Shown: positions 42,944-49,982 of the stretch, piece by piece
Layout of the letters: every line of letters begins with the position of its first letter
Numbering within the stretch: position 1 is the stretch's first letter
Assembly (NCBI GenBank): GCA_021199305.1
Contig: JAJQIH010000037.1
Coordinates: forward strand, 64,001 to 114,596
DNA from: Ruminococcus sp.
GTDB taxonomy: Bacteria > Bacillota > Clostridia > Oscillospirales > Ruminococcaceae
Direction of reading: 5' to 3'
Length of the DNA: 50,596 bases
The notes under the pieces: model-generated
Told to the model about the DNA's origin: nothing
The model's database searches: none
The model's input: the letters and a program-made list of their open reading frames with translations, nothing else
Position numbers and translations under genes: made by a program

Positions 42944-42977
42944 TATTTTTCACTCCTTTTCTGGTTATTTCGGGTTG

Positions 42978-43012
42978 CAAAAGTATTATGTGAAATACTT
43001 TTGTTTTTATCA
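42978..43012 (-). promoter_or_regulatory. Sigma-G-like promoter and palindrome upstream of the spore protein gene
   Basis: On the minus strand TGATAA (43012-43007), 16-nt spacer, CATAATA (42990-42984), close to the forespore sigma-G pattern. A perfect inverted repeat, CAAAAGTATT-N6-AATACTTTTG (42978-43003), overlaps the -10 and could bind a repressor or SpoVT-like regulator. Confidence 0.55.
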
Positions 43013-43062
43013 GCGGTAATTTTTATCAAGATTTCTGCATTATTTTAAATTTCAAAAAACAG

Positions 43063-43091
43063 TTGCTCAAATAAAAAATATATGCTAGAAT
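43063..43091 (+). promoter_or_regulatory. Promoter of mnmA-hydE
   Basis: TTGCTC (43063-43068), 17-nt spacer, TAGAAT (43086-43091). Transcription would start near 43098, which rules out a start codon at 43093. Confidence 0.65.
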
Positions 43092-43134
43092 AGTGAAGAA
43101 CGAAAATTTAAAAATCGGGATAAATGGTGAGATA

Positions 43135-44220
43135 ATGAATAAGAAGGCAATAATAGCAATGAGCGGCGGAGTTGATTCCTCCGTTGCGGCATATTTGATA
43201 AAGAAGCAGGGTTACGAGTGTATCGGCGCTACAATGAAGCTTTTTTCAAATGACGATGTAAACGTCAGTCGGGAAAAAAGCTGCTGCTCGCTTTCTGACG
43301 TTGAGGATGCAAGAAGCGTTTGCCTGAGACTTGATATACCTTATTATGTTTTCAATTTTTCCGATAAATTCAACGAGTGCGTTATCGACAAATTTGTTAA
43401 TGCTTATCTTTCCGGCGCAACGCCAAACCCTTGTATCGAGTGCAACAGAAGCCTTAAATTTGACAAAATGTTTTTGCGAATGAAGGAGCTGGGTTACGAT
43501 TGTGTTGTAACGGGCCATTACGCTGTAATCGAGCAGGATGAAAATACGGGCAGGTATCTTTTGAAAAAGGCGAGGGACCTGACAAAAGACCAGAGCTATG
43601 TTTTGTATATGCTGACTCAGGAGCAGCTAAGCTCGATAATTTTCCCGCTGGGTAAGCTTTTAAAAAGCGAAGCGAGAGAAATCGCCCTTCAGAACGGCTT
43701 TGTCAACGCTTCCAAAAAGGACAGCCAGGATATATGCTTTGTTCCCGACGGAGATTATTCAGCTTTTATCGAAAAATATACAGGCAGAAAGGATAAGTGC
43801 GGAAGCTTCGTTTCTTCGGACGGACATATTTTTGGCGAGCATAAAGGAATTTCTCACTATACAATAGGGCAGAGAAAAGGACTCGGAATTTCCTATAGTT
43901 GTCCGCTTTACGTTACTGATATAAGACCCAGCACAAACGAGGTCGTTTTAGGAACGGAGGAGGAGCTTTACAGCAGCTCCCTGATAGCGGAAAACGTAAA
44001 TCTTATAAGCGTCGGGAAAATTTCTTCGCCAATGAGAATCAAAGCGAAGGTGAGATACCGTCATACCGAGCAGCCTGCCGTTGTTACAGGACTTGAAAAT
44101 GGAAGAATTCACATAAAATTTGACCAGCCGCAAAGAGCAATAACCAAAGGTCAGGCGGTCGTTATGTACGACGGCGATACGGTTGTCGGCGGCGGAACTA
44201 TTTGCGAGGTGAATGTTTGA
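43135..44220 (+). CDS. mnmA: tRNA-specific 2-thiouridylase MnmA
   Basis: 361 residues from ATG at 43135 (weak GGTGAG). It has the PP-loop SGGVDSSVAA, catalytic Cys in TPNPCIECNRSLKF and second Cys in SKKDSQDICFVPDG, GHYAVI, and the C-terminal tRNA-binding beta-barrels. It adds sulfur at position 2 of wobble uridine in tRNAs for Glu, Gln and Lys, with sulfur from a cysteine desulfurase. Its stop codon overlaps the hydE start by one base. Confidence 0.95.
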   Translation: MNKKAIIAMSGGVDSSVAAYLIKKQGYECIGATMKLFSNDDVNVSREKSCCSLSDVEDARSVCLRLDIPYYVFNFSDKFNECVIDKFVNAYLSGATPNPCIECNRSLKFDKMFLRMKELGYDCVVTGHYAVIEQDENTGRYLLKKARDLTKDQSYVLYMLTQEQLSSIIFPLGKLLKSEAREIALQNGFVNASKKDSQDICFVPDGDYSAFIEKYTGRKDKCGSFVSSDGHIFGEHKGISHYTIGQRKGLGISYSCPLYVTDIRPSTNEVVLGTEEELYSSSLIAENVNLISVGKISSPMRIKAKVRYRHTEQPAVVTGLENGRIHIKFDQPQRAITKGQAVVMYDGDTVVGGGTICEVNV

Positions 44221-45254
44221 TGTCAGTAATAAGCAAAATTGCAAGTAGCCATAGCTTTAGCGATAAAGCTCTTCTGGAGGTTTTATCAGATGATAAGTAT
44301 GACCAGGAGTTATTTTCTTCAGCGGACGAAATTCGCCGAAGCGTTTACGGTACTGATGTTTATATAAGAGGCTTGATTGAATTTACAAATTATTGCAAAA
44401 ACGACTGCCTTTACTGCGGAATAAGAAGGTCAAATTCAGACTGCGACAGATACAGACTTACAAAAGAGGATATTTACGGCTGTTGCGAGGAAGGTTATTC
44501 ACTGGGATTTCGGACCTTCGTGCTTCAGGGCGGCGAGGATATGTCCTTTAAGGACGACGACATCTGTGAGATTGTATACAATATCAAAAGCCGTTATCCC
44601 GACTGCGCCGTCACGCTTTCTATTGGTGAAAGGTCAAGAGAATCCTACTCGGCTTTTAAATCAGCAGGTGCCGACCGCTATCTTTTGCGCCACGAAACCG
44701 CTAACGCTGAGCATTATTCAAAGCTTCATCCGCAGTCTATGAGCCTTGAAAACAGAAAAAATTGCCTGTTTACTCTAAAGGAGCTGGGCTATCAGGTCGG
44801 CTCTGGATTTATGGTCGGAAGTCCTTTTCAGACTCTTGAAAATCTGGTTGAGGATTTTAAATTTTTGCAAACGCTCGGCCCTGATATGATAGGAATAGGA
44901 CCATTTATTTCGCACAAGAACACGCCGTTTAAGGACTTTCCAAACGGTAGCCTTGAACTTACGCTCCGCCTGGTCGCTCTGTTAAGGCTCGTTTTCCCGA
45001 AGGCTTTGATACCAGCGACTACTGCTTTGGGAACGCTTCATCCAAACGGCAGAGAGCTGGGGCTAAAATGCGGCGCAAATGTCGTAATGCCAAATTTATC
45101 TCCCGTTCGCTTCAGGGAAAAGTACGAGCTTTACGACAATAAGATTTGTACTGGCGAGGAATCTGCTCAATGCAGAGATTGCCTTGACCGACGAGTAAAA
45201 AGTGTCGGCTACAAAATTGTAACAGACAGAGGCGACGCCAGAACAATCAAATAG
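44220..45254 (+). CDS. hydE: [FeFe]-hydrogenase maturation radical SAM protein HydE
   Basis: 344 residues from ATG at 44220, seven bases after GAGGTGA. The radical-SAM cluster motif is CKNDCLYC within FTNYCKNDCLYCGIRRSN, followed by FVLQGGED, YLLRHETAN, GSGFMVGSPFQT, IGIGPFISHKNTP and ANVVMPNLSPV, all typical of HydE rather than BioB or PylB. It helps build the dithiomethylamine-containing di-iron subcluster with HydF and HydG, which are not in this window. It implies that the organism makes an [FeFe]-hydrogenase and hence H2. Confidence 0.93.
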   Translation: MSVISKIASSHSFSDKALLEVLSDDKYDQELFSSADEIRRSVYGTDVYIRGLIEFTNYCKNDCLYCGIRRSNSDCDRYRLTKEDIYGCCEEGYSLGFRTFVLQGGEDMSFKDDDICEIVYNIKSRYPDCAVTLSIGERSRESYSAFKSAGADRYLLRHETANAEHYSKLHPQSMSLENRKNCLFTLKELGYQVGSGFMVGSPFQTLENLVEDFKFLQTLGPDMIGIGPFISHKNTPFKDFPNGSLELTLRLVALLRLVFPKALIPATTALGTLHPNGRELGLKCGANVVMPNLSPVRFREKYELYDNKICTGEESAQCRDCLDRRVKSVGYKIVTDRGDARTIK

Positions 45255-45270
45255 CTTTAATATACAAAAA

Positions 45271-45299
45271 CGGCAGGTACTGATAATCAGTGCCTGCCG
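45271..45299 (+). terminator. Terminator after hydE
   Basis: CGGCAGG (45271-45277) and CCTGCCG (45293-45299), extended inward by TACTGA/TCAGTG, form a continuous stem with a 3-nt loop. AAGC and six T follow. Confidence 0.8.
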
Positions 45300-45317
45300 A
45301 AGCTTTTTTGCTTGTTA

Positions 45318-45779
45318 TTATTCGTAGAAGTAGTAGTAATCTTCACCGAGAATGTTTACCATAAGCTTGTCCAAAACCGCCATACAAGTGTCAATTTCTT
45401 CCTGAGTGATGTCCTTCATCATCTTTTCGTCGATAACCTCAGCGTACTCTTTGATCTCGTCGTCAACTTCCTTACCCTTGTCGCTGAGATAAACGTCGAT
45501 ATTTCTCATATCAATATCGCAGGTTTCTCTTCTGACAAGACCCTTCTTTTCAAGTCTTCCAAGAGATACAGAAATTGTTGGTGCTTTGAGCTTTGTCTTG
45601 TTTACAATATAAAGCTGGTTTACCGGCTCCTTTGATGAAAGATAAAACAGAATCTTTCTTGTAGCTGGTGTAATTCCCATAGTTGCACACTTTGCGTTAA
45701 GCTCGTCGTTAAATATTTTTGAAACGTCATTGATCTTAGCAGTAAGCTTGTTCAATGTTCCTCTTTCTTCGTAATCCAT
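45318..45779 (-). CDS. MarR-family transcriptional regulator
   Basis: 153 residues from ATG at 45779, nine bases after AAAGGAG. The winged-helix core is ILFYLSSKEPVNQLYIVNKTKLKAPTISVSLGRLEKKGLVRRETCDIDMRNIDVYLSDKGKEVDDEI, the standard MarR pattern with wing DxRNxxV. The C-terminal helix bears an acidic DYYYFYE tail. The regulated gene is not obvious: neighbours converge (hydE) or are co-directional but unrelated (dinB upstream). It has its own promoter and a leader of about 107 nt. Confidence 0.9.
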   Translation of the reverse strand: MDYEERGTLNKLTAKINDVSKIFNDELNAKCATMGITPATRKILFYLSSKEPVNQLYIVNKTKLKAPTISVSLGRLEKKGLVRRETCDIDMRNIDVYLSDKGKEVDDEIKEYAEVIDEKMMKDITQEEIDTCMAVLDKLMVNILGEDYYYFYE

Positions 45780-45892
45780 ACCTGTTTGCTCCTTTCGCAA
45801 TGTTGATTTACAATAATAGTATCACGGCTTGTCCGCCTTTTGGAAAAACTAAAAATTGTGTTAAAGACGGAAGGCTGATACTTCATATCTAC

Positions 45893-45921
45893 ATTATAAA
45901 TAGAATATTTCGCATTGTCAA
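45893..45921 (-). promoter_or_regulatory. marR-type gene promoter
   Basis: On the minus strand TTGACA (45921-45916), 17-nt spacer, TATAAT (45898-45893): consensus. TGATACT (45876-45882) and AGTATCA (45818-45824) are complementary and could close a leader hairpin or be operator half-sites. Confidence 0.8.
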
Positions 45922-45938
45922 CAGGTTTCACAGAAATT

Positions 45939-47216
45939 TCACATTGATTTCATAAAGCTAACTGGGTGAATCTCGTTCTGAATCTGAGTTGAAAAGCCTT
46001 TGAAGTAATCGTCAATCAGAATTATACCCCTTCTGACGCAGGAATAGCCGTACTTTTCCCGAAGAGTATCAACTGCGTTATTGAGTCTTTTCTTTTTTTC
46101 GCTTTGCTCGATGCTTTCAAAAAGAGTAAGCTGTTCGCAGGCATTTTCACATCTTAAATCGCCAGCACTTATTCCAATGCTCCGTATCGGCTGATTGTTT
46201 GCCTTCGGAAGCGACTCCTTATAAAGAGAAAATGCAAAATCCGCTATGTCCTTAGCGTCATTTGTAAAGAGGTCTGTATGCCGCTGCTTTGAATAAACGC
46301 ACAAAAGCTTGTTTCGTACGCTTACTGTTATAACTCCCGACTTGACGTTAAGTTCCCTGAGCCTTGTAGCAACGCTTTCGCTCAGCGCATTGAGCACAAT
46401 TTTTACATCAGTATCGTTGCACAGATCCCTGGGGGAGGTCGTTGAATTTCCAACAGATTTAACCGCCGCCGTTTCGCCGTCAAGCGATACCTTGCTTTTG
46501 TCCTCGCCCCTTGCAAATCTTTTGAGCTTTAAGCCGTTTACGCCAAGAGCGCATTGCAGCATTTTATCGTCGGCGTTTGCTAAATCTCCTATCGTCAGTA
46601 TTCCTCGCCGCCTCAAAAGAGCTTTTGTCTTCCTGCCGACGTATAAAAGCTCTCCACAGTCAAGCTCCCATACCTTTTGCTTGTAGTTTTCTCTTGAAAT
46701 TACAGTAACGGCGTCCGGCTTTTTGAGGTCGGAGCCAAGCTTTGCAAAAATCTTGTTAAAGCTGACCCCGACCGAAACGGTAATGCCAAGCTCTTTAAAC
46801 ACACGCTTTCTGATTTCATTTGCAATTTCCTCTCCATCAGCTTGTCTGCCGTTTCTGTAAAGCCCTGTTATGTCAAGCCACGCTTCGTCTATTCCGAACG
46901 GTTCTATTCTGTCTGTGTAGTCGGAATATATTTTTCTTGCGGCTTTTGAAAACTTGAGATACAGGTCGTAATGCGGCTCGCACAAAATAAGTCCAGGGCA
47001 TTTAGCCTTAGCTTCAAATATAGCTTCGCCAGTTTTTACACCCATTTTCTTTGCAAGCTCGTTTTTTGCTAAAATTATGCCATGTCTGTCCTCAATGCTT
47101 CCTGAAACGGCTACAGCCTTTCCTTTAAGCGACGGATTCATTCTGCATTCGATAGACGCATAGCAGTTGTTTATATCAACGTGAAGTATAACTCTTTCTT
47201 CAAATGTGCTTTTCAT
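45939..47216 (-). CDS. dinB: Y-family DNA polymerase (DNA polymerase IV / DinB type)
   Basis: 425 residues from ATG at 47216, seven bases after GGAGG. It has the palm motifs ILHVDINNCYASIECRMNP (first catalytic Asp) and IEPFGIDEAWLDITG (Asp-Glu pair), the helix-hairpin-helix region LRRRGILTIGDLANAD, and a little-finger domain. It performs translesion synthesis and so contributes to damage-induced mutation. Two SOS-box-like palindromes flank its promoter, which supports LexA control. It is a single-gene unit. Confidence 0.93.
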   Translation of the reverse strand: MKSTFEERVILHVDINNCYASIECRMNPSLKGKAVAVSGSIEDRHGIILAKNELAKKMGVKTGEAIFEAKAKCPGLILCEPHYDLYLKFSKAARKIYSDYTDRIEPFGIDEAWLDITGLYRNGRQADGEEIANEIRKRVFKELGITVSVGVSFNKIFAKLGSDLKKPDAVTVISRENYKQKVWELDCGELLYVGRKTKALLRRRGILTIGDLANADDKMLQCALGVNGLKLKRFARGEDKSKVSLDGETAAVKSVGNSTTSPRDLCNDTDVKIVLNALSESVATRLRELNVKSGVITVSVRNKLLCVYSKQRHTDLFTNDAKDIADFAFSLYKESLPKANNQPIRSIGISAGDLRCENACEQLTLFESIEQSEKKKRLNNAVDTLREKYGYSCVRRGIILIDDYFKGFSTQIQNEIHPVSFMKSM

Positions 47217-47231
47217 AGCCCTTCCTCCATA

Positions 47232-47281
47232 AAACAAATGTTCCACATGTCAATACTAGCACAGAAACATATGTTTGTCAA
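47232..47281 (-). promoter_or_regulatory. dinB promoter with two SOS-like boxes
   Basis: On the minus strand TTGACA (47281-47276), 17-nt spacer, TAGTAT (47258-47253). Box 1, GAAACATATGTTTG (47264-47277), is a near-perfect palindrome next to the -35. Box 2, GAACATTTGTTT (47243-47232), lies at the start of the transcript. Both fit the Gram-positive LexA pattern GAACnnnnGTTC with one or two deviations. Confidence 0.75.
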
Positions 47282-47338
47282 TGCCTTTTTTTGGACAGTT
47301 AAAAAATTTCTGATACGCCCTCGAAAAAATTTTTCCTT

Positions 47339-47366
47339 TTCACAAATTTTTCAACAATTCTATATA
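47339..47366 (+). promoter_or_regulatory. Possible promoter of a structured RNA
   Basis: TTCACA (47339-47344), 16-nt spacer, TATATA (47361-47366). It is weaker than the other promoters in the window. Confidence 0.4.
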
Positions 47367-47372
47367 TCACTC

Positions 47373-47700
47373 ACACCTGAGAGCTTTATTATATGGTTGT
47401 AGCAAGGGAAAGGTTATCCCAGACATCTGATAAGTCATTGGATGAAAGCTAGATAAATAGAAGGCGCAAGAGGAACTTGGTTGCTTTAAGTCGTTAAATA
47501 CTTCTCCTAAAGTAGACAAACGCAAAATTTTTCATTCGGGGAGGCATACCCCGAAAAATGATCTCTTCCTTAAACATTTTGCTTATTGCAGTCAAGCGGC
47601 CCCGCCTTCGTCAAACAATAATCTCTTTTTAAAGATTTTCATAAAACTCCTTAATAGTAAAAATGCTCGATTTTAAAGTCGGGCATTTTATTTTATCAAG
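47373..47700 (+). ncRNA. Candidate structured non-coding RNA (about 330 nt)
   Basis: This is most of a 600-bp gene-free stretch. It has many short stems: GGGA/TCCC at 47415-47430, AAGGC-CAAG/CTTG-GCTTT around 47461-47488, CGGGG-N7-CCCCG near 47538-47553, and a closing intrinsic terminator near 47666-47697 (AATGCTCGA/TCGGGCATT, then TTTATTTTA). Base composition is clearly less AT-rich than in the surrounding spacers, and it has no long ORF. I find no tmRNA, RNase P, SRP or 6S signature. The next gene has its own promoter, so this is probably a stand-alone RNA. Confidence 0.45.
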
Positions 47701-47730
47701 AATCCCCTTTAAATAAATCTATGATTTTAC

Positions 47731-47759
47731 TTGACAAGTTATGTCATAAAGCTTAAAAT
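47731..47759 (+). promoter_or_regulatory. Promoter of the FNT/yoaK operon
   Basis: TTGACA (47731-47736), 17-nt spacer, TAAAAT (47754-47759). Confidence 0.8.
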
Positions 47760-47816
47760 GAGAAATGGAAAGATAAAAGTCGAAATCATGAAAATATAAA
47801 ATTATTGAGGTGGATT

Positions 47817-48470
47817 ATGGGTAAAAGATTAACGGCGGTTACAATCAAGGCGATACTTGCAGGAATGTCCATTGGCATTGGCGGCGTGCTTTATCTCTCG
47901 GTCGACAACAAATATATAGGCGCTTTCCTCTTTGCGATTGGTCTGTTTTGTATCTTTTCTTTTGGATTTAATCTTTATACTGGCAAGATAGGATTCTTGA
48001 TAACTGAGAAAAATAAGCGGAGCTTTGCACTCGATTTACTTTTTATCTGGCTTGGAAATATTATAGGAACAGGCTTTGTAGCGCTCTGTCTGCGGTTTAC
48101 AAGAGTGTCAAGTGCACTGTCTGCAAAAGCCCAGTCGCTTTGCGAGGTAAAGCTTGCTGATAATCCGCTTTCAATATTTATTCTGGCGATGTTTTGCGGA
48201 ATGCTGATGTATATTGCCGCATACAGCTATAAAAACGGCACCAGTCCGCTTCAGAAATACATAGCGACATTTATCTGCGTAGCGGTAGTTATTCTTTGTT
48301 CGTTTGAGCACTGTGTTGCAAATATGTTCTACTTCTGGATTTCCTTCTCGTTTAGTCTGAAAACTCTTGCGTACCTTATTATAATGACGATTGGAAATTC
48401 AGCAGGCGCATTTATAATACCGGCTTTGCAAAAGCTATGTAAAGAAAGCGACAGGAGTGATAACAATTAA
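47817..48470 (+). CDS. Formate/nitrite transporter (FNT) family channel
   Basis: 217 residues from ATG at 47817 (GAGGTG just upstream), shorter than the typical 260-280. It has six membrane helices with the FNT half-repeat signatures AGMSIGIGGVLYLS, GFNLYTGKIGFL, CSFEHCVANMFYF and IGNSAGAFIIPA; the central pore His lies in the EHCVANM element. It likely conducts formate, nitrite or hydrosulfide; in a hydrogen-producing fermenter formate is the best guess. The last four codons overlap the long form of the next gene. Confidence 0.85.
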   Translation: MGKRLTAVTIKAILAGMSIGIGGVLYLSVDNKYIGAFLFAIGLFCIFSFGFNLYTGKIGFLITEKNKRSFALDLLFIWLGNIIGTGFVALCLRFTRVSSALSAKAQSLCEVKLADNPLSIFILAMFCGMLMYIAAYSYKNGTSPLQKYIATFICVAVVILCSFEHCVANMFYFWISFSFSLKTLAYLIIMTIGNSAGAFIIPALQKLCKESDRSDNN

Positions 48471-49152
48471 ACTTTCAATTTCAACAACACACGAAACTGA
48501 TATGTCACAGTCCTATTTAATAGGAATACTTTTAGCGGCGGCTGGCGGATTTATTGACGCTTATACTTATATAACCCGTGGCGGCGTATTTGCTTATGCG
48601 CAAACGGGAAATATAGTTTTAATGGGAATAAATATGGGAAAAGGGCAGTACCTTCAGGCTCTTGTGTATTTAATACCGATAGTTACGTTTGTACTGGGAG
48701 TTTTTATTGTGGAGCTTTTCCGCAAAAATTTTTCCACCCATCCAAGACATTGGCGGCAGGCGGTACTGGTTATTGAAGCGATAATAGTTGTGGTCGTTTG
48801 CTTTATCCCGGTAGGGGAATCGACAAACCCGTTTGCTATTATTTTAATCTCTCTTGTCAGTGCGCTTCAGTACGAGTCGTTTCACACACTCAGAGGAAAA
48901 GCATTTGCGTCGACAATGTGTACAGGAAACTTAAGAAGCGGCTCTGAAAATCTGTTTTTGTTTTTTGAAACGAAGGACAAATACTACCGCAACAAGGCAA
49001 TTCAATATTTCGGAATAATTTTTGTATTTGTTCTCGGCGCAATACTTGGAACCGAGCTTGCTGGATTTTTTGAGCTTAAAGCGGCGCTGTTTTCTATAAT
49101 ATTTTTAGGCGGAGCTTTTATCTCGCTGTTTTTCCACAAGAGCTTTATTTAA
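48457..49152 (+). CDS. YoaK-family (DUF1275) membrane protein
   Basis: Up to 231 residues. It has the family pattern: GGFIDAYTYITRGGVFAYAQTGNIVLMGI near the N-terminus, then ALQYESFHTLRGKAFASTMCTGNLRSG, with six membrane helices. Function unknown. The start is uncertain: GTG at 48457 touches the only Shine-Dalgarno (AGGAG, 48452-48456). ATT at 48466 would be ideally spaced but is a rare start codon. ATG at 48502 keeps the whole conserved domain but lacks a ribosome site and may depend on coupling. Confidence 0.85.
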   Translation: MITIKLSISTTHETDMSQSYLIGILLAAAGGFIDAYTYITRGGVFAYAQTGNIVLMGINMGKGQYLQALVYLIPIVTFVLGVFIVELFRKNFSTHPRHWRQAVLVIEAIIVVVVCFIPVGESTNPFAIILISLVSALQYESFHTLRGKAFASTMCTGNLRSGSENLFLFFETKDKYYRNKAIQYFGIIFVFVLGAILGTELAGFFELKAALFSIIFLGGAFISLFFHKSFI

Positions 49153-49212
49153 CAGTCTGCAATTTTTGCTCTTTGAGCGTTTGATAGTTTCACACAGAAG
49201 GAGGAAATTACT

Positions 49213-49728
49213 ATGAATGAAACAGTAAAAAATATCATAACCAGAAAAAGCTGCAGAAGCTATAAGAAGATGCACGTTCCTGCCGAGTGTGTCGATGAAA
49301 TTGTTGCAGCAGGACTAAATGCGCCTAGCGGAATGAACAAGCAAACACCACGCTTTGTAGTAGTTCAGAACGACGAAATGGTTAAAAAGCTGTCGAAGCT
49401 AAACGCTGGCGTTATGAATGCTGACGTCGACCCGTTTTACGGAGCACAGGACGTTATAGTAGTCCTTGCAAAGAAGGAATGCACATATCTCTATGACGGA
49501 AGCCTGGCAATGGGAAATCTTATGAATGCTGCATGGTCAATGGGAATTGACAGCAGGTGGATTCACCGTGCCAAAGAGGTTTTTGAAAGCAACGAGGGAA
49601 AGGCGCTTCTCAAGCAATGGGGAATTGAAGAAGATGTCGAAGGTATCGGCTTTTGCATTTTAGGCTATGCTGATGAGGAAAAGGAAAAGACAGAAATCGT
49701 TGACGGCAGAGTTTATTACTGCAAGTAA
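49213..49728 (+). CDS. Nitroreductase-family FMN protein
   Basis: 171 residues; GGAGG lies before the ATG. It opens with IITRKSCRSYKKMHVPAECVDEIVAAGLNAPSGMNKQTPRFVVVQ, the FMN-binding Arg-Ser and Asn-Ala-Pro-Ser segments of the family, then AMGNLMNAAWSMGIDSRWIH and GIGFCILGYADEE. It is smaller than NfsB-type enzymes and fits the short anaerobic group. It reduces nitro compounds or other electrophiles with NAD(P)H; the natural substrate is unknown. Confidence 0.92.
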   Translation: MNETVKNIITRKSCRSYKKMHVPAECVDEIVAAGLNAPSGMNKQTPRFVVVQNDEMVKKLSKLNAGVMNADVDPFYGAQDVIVVLAKKECTYLYDGSLAMGNLMNAAWSMGIDSRWIHRAKEVFESNEGKALLKQWGIEEDVEGIGFCILGYADEEKEKTEIVDGRVYYCK

Positions 49729-49745
49729 AGCTATTAAGATGAAAT

Positions 49746-49778
49746 AATCCGTAGACGAGGGATTCCTGTCTGCGGATT
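49746..49778 (+). terminator. Terminator after the nitroreductase gene
   Basis: AATCCGTAGAC (49746-49756) and GTCTGCGGATT (49768-49778) pair with one G-T around an 11-nt loop. A weak T-rich tail (TATATTTTCT) follows. Confidence 0.65.
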
Positions 49779-49792
49779 TATATTTTCTGTCC

Positions 49793-49851
49793 TGCCAAAA
49801 ATTACAAATTTTACGTCAAAAATTACATAACTGTGCAAACTGCACAAATTT
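49793..49851 (+). promoter_or_regulatory. Shared upstream motif pair
   Basis: TGCCAAAAATTACAAATT (49793-49810) and TGCACAAATTT (49841-49851) exactly repeat sequences at 1086-1103 and 1145-1155 upstream of the pilus promoter. A third partial copy, CAAAAATTACA, is at 49817-49827. Confidence 0.5.
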
Positions 49852-49878
49852 TCAAAAATATTTTGGCTAATCTGCAGA

Positions 49879-49907
49879 TTGACGAAAGCGCGTATTGGTG
49901 TTAAAAT
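49879..49907 (+). promoter_or_regulatory. Promoter of the cohesin-like gene
   Basis: TTGACG (49879-49884), 17-nt spacer, TAAAAT (49902-49907). Confidence 0.7.
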
Positions 49908-49982
49908 GATATTGAAATCAGCAAATGGCTCGGCTGATAATTTTTAAAGGTATATGGATAATATTTTTCAGGAGGTTTTCTG

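Noticed and set aside
47391-47640. tmRNA, RNase P or tRNA gene
   Set aside because: None of the conserved sequences of these RNAs (CCA-end acceptor, GAGGAAAGUCC, tag-peptide frame) is present.
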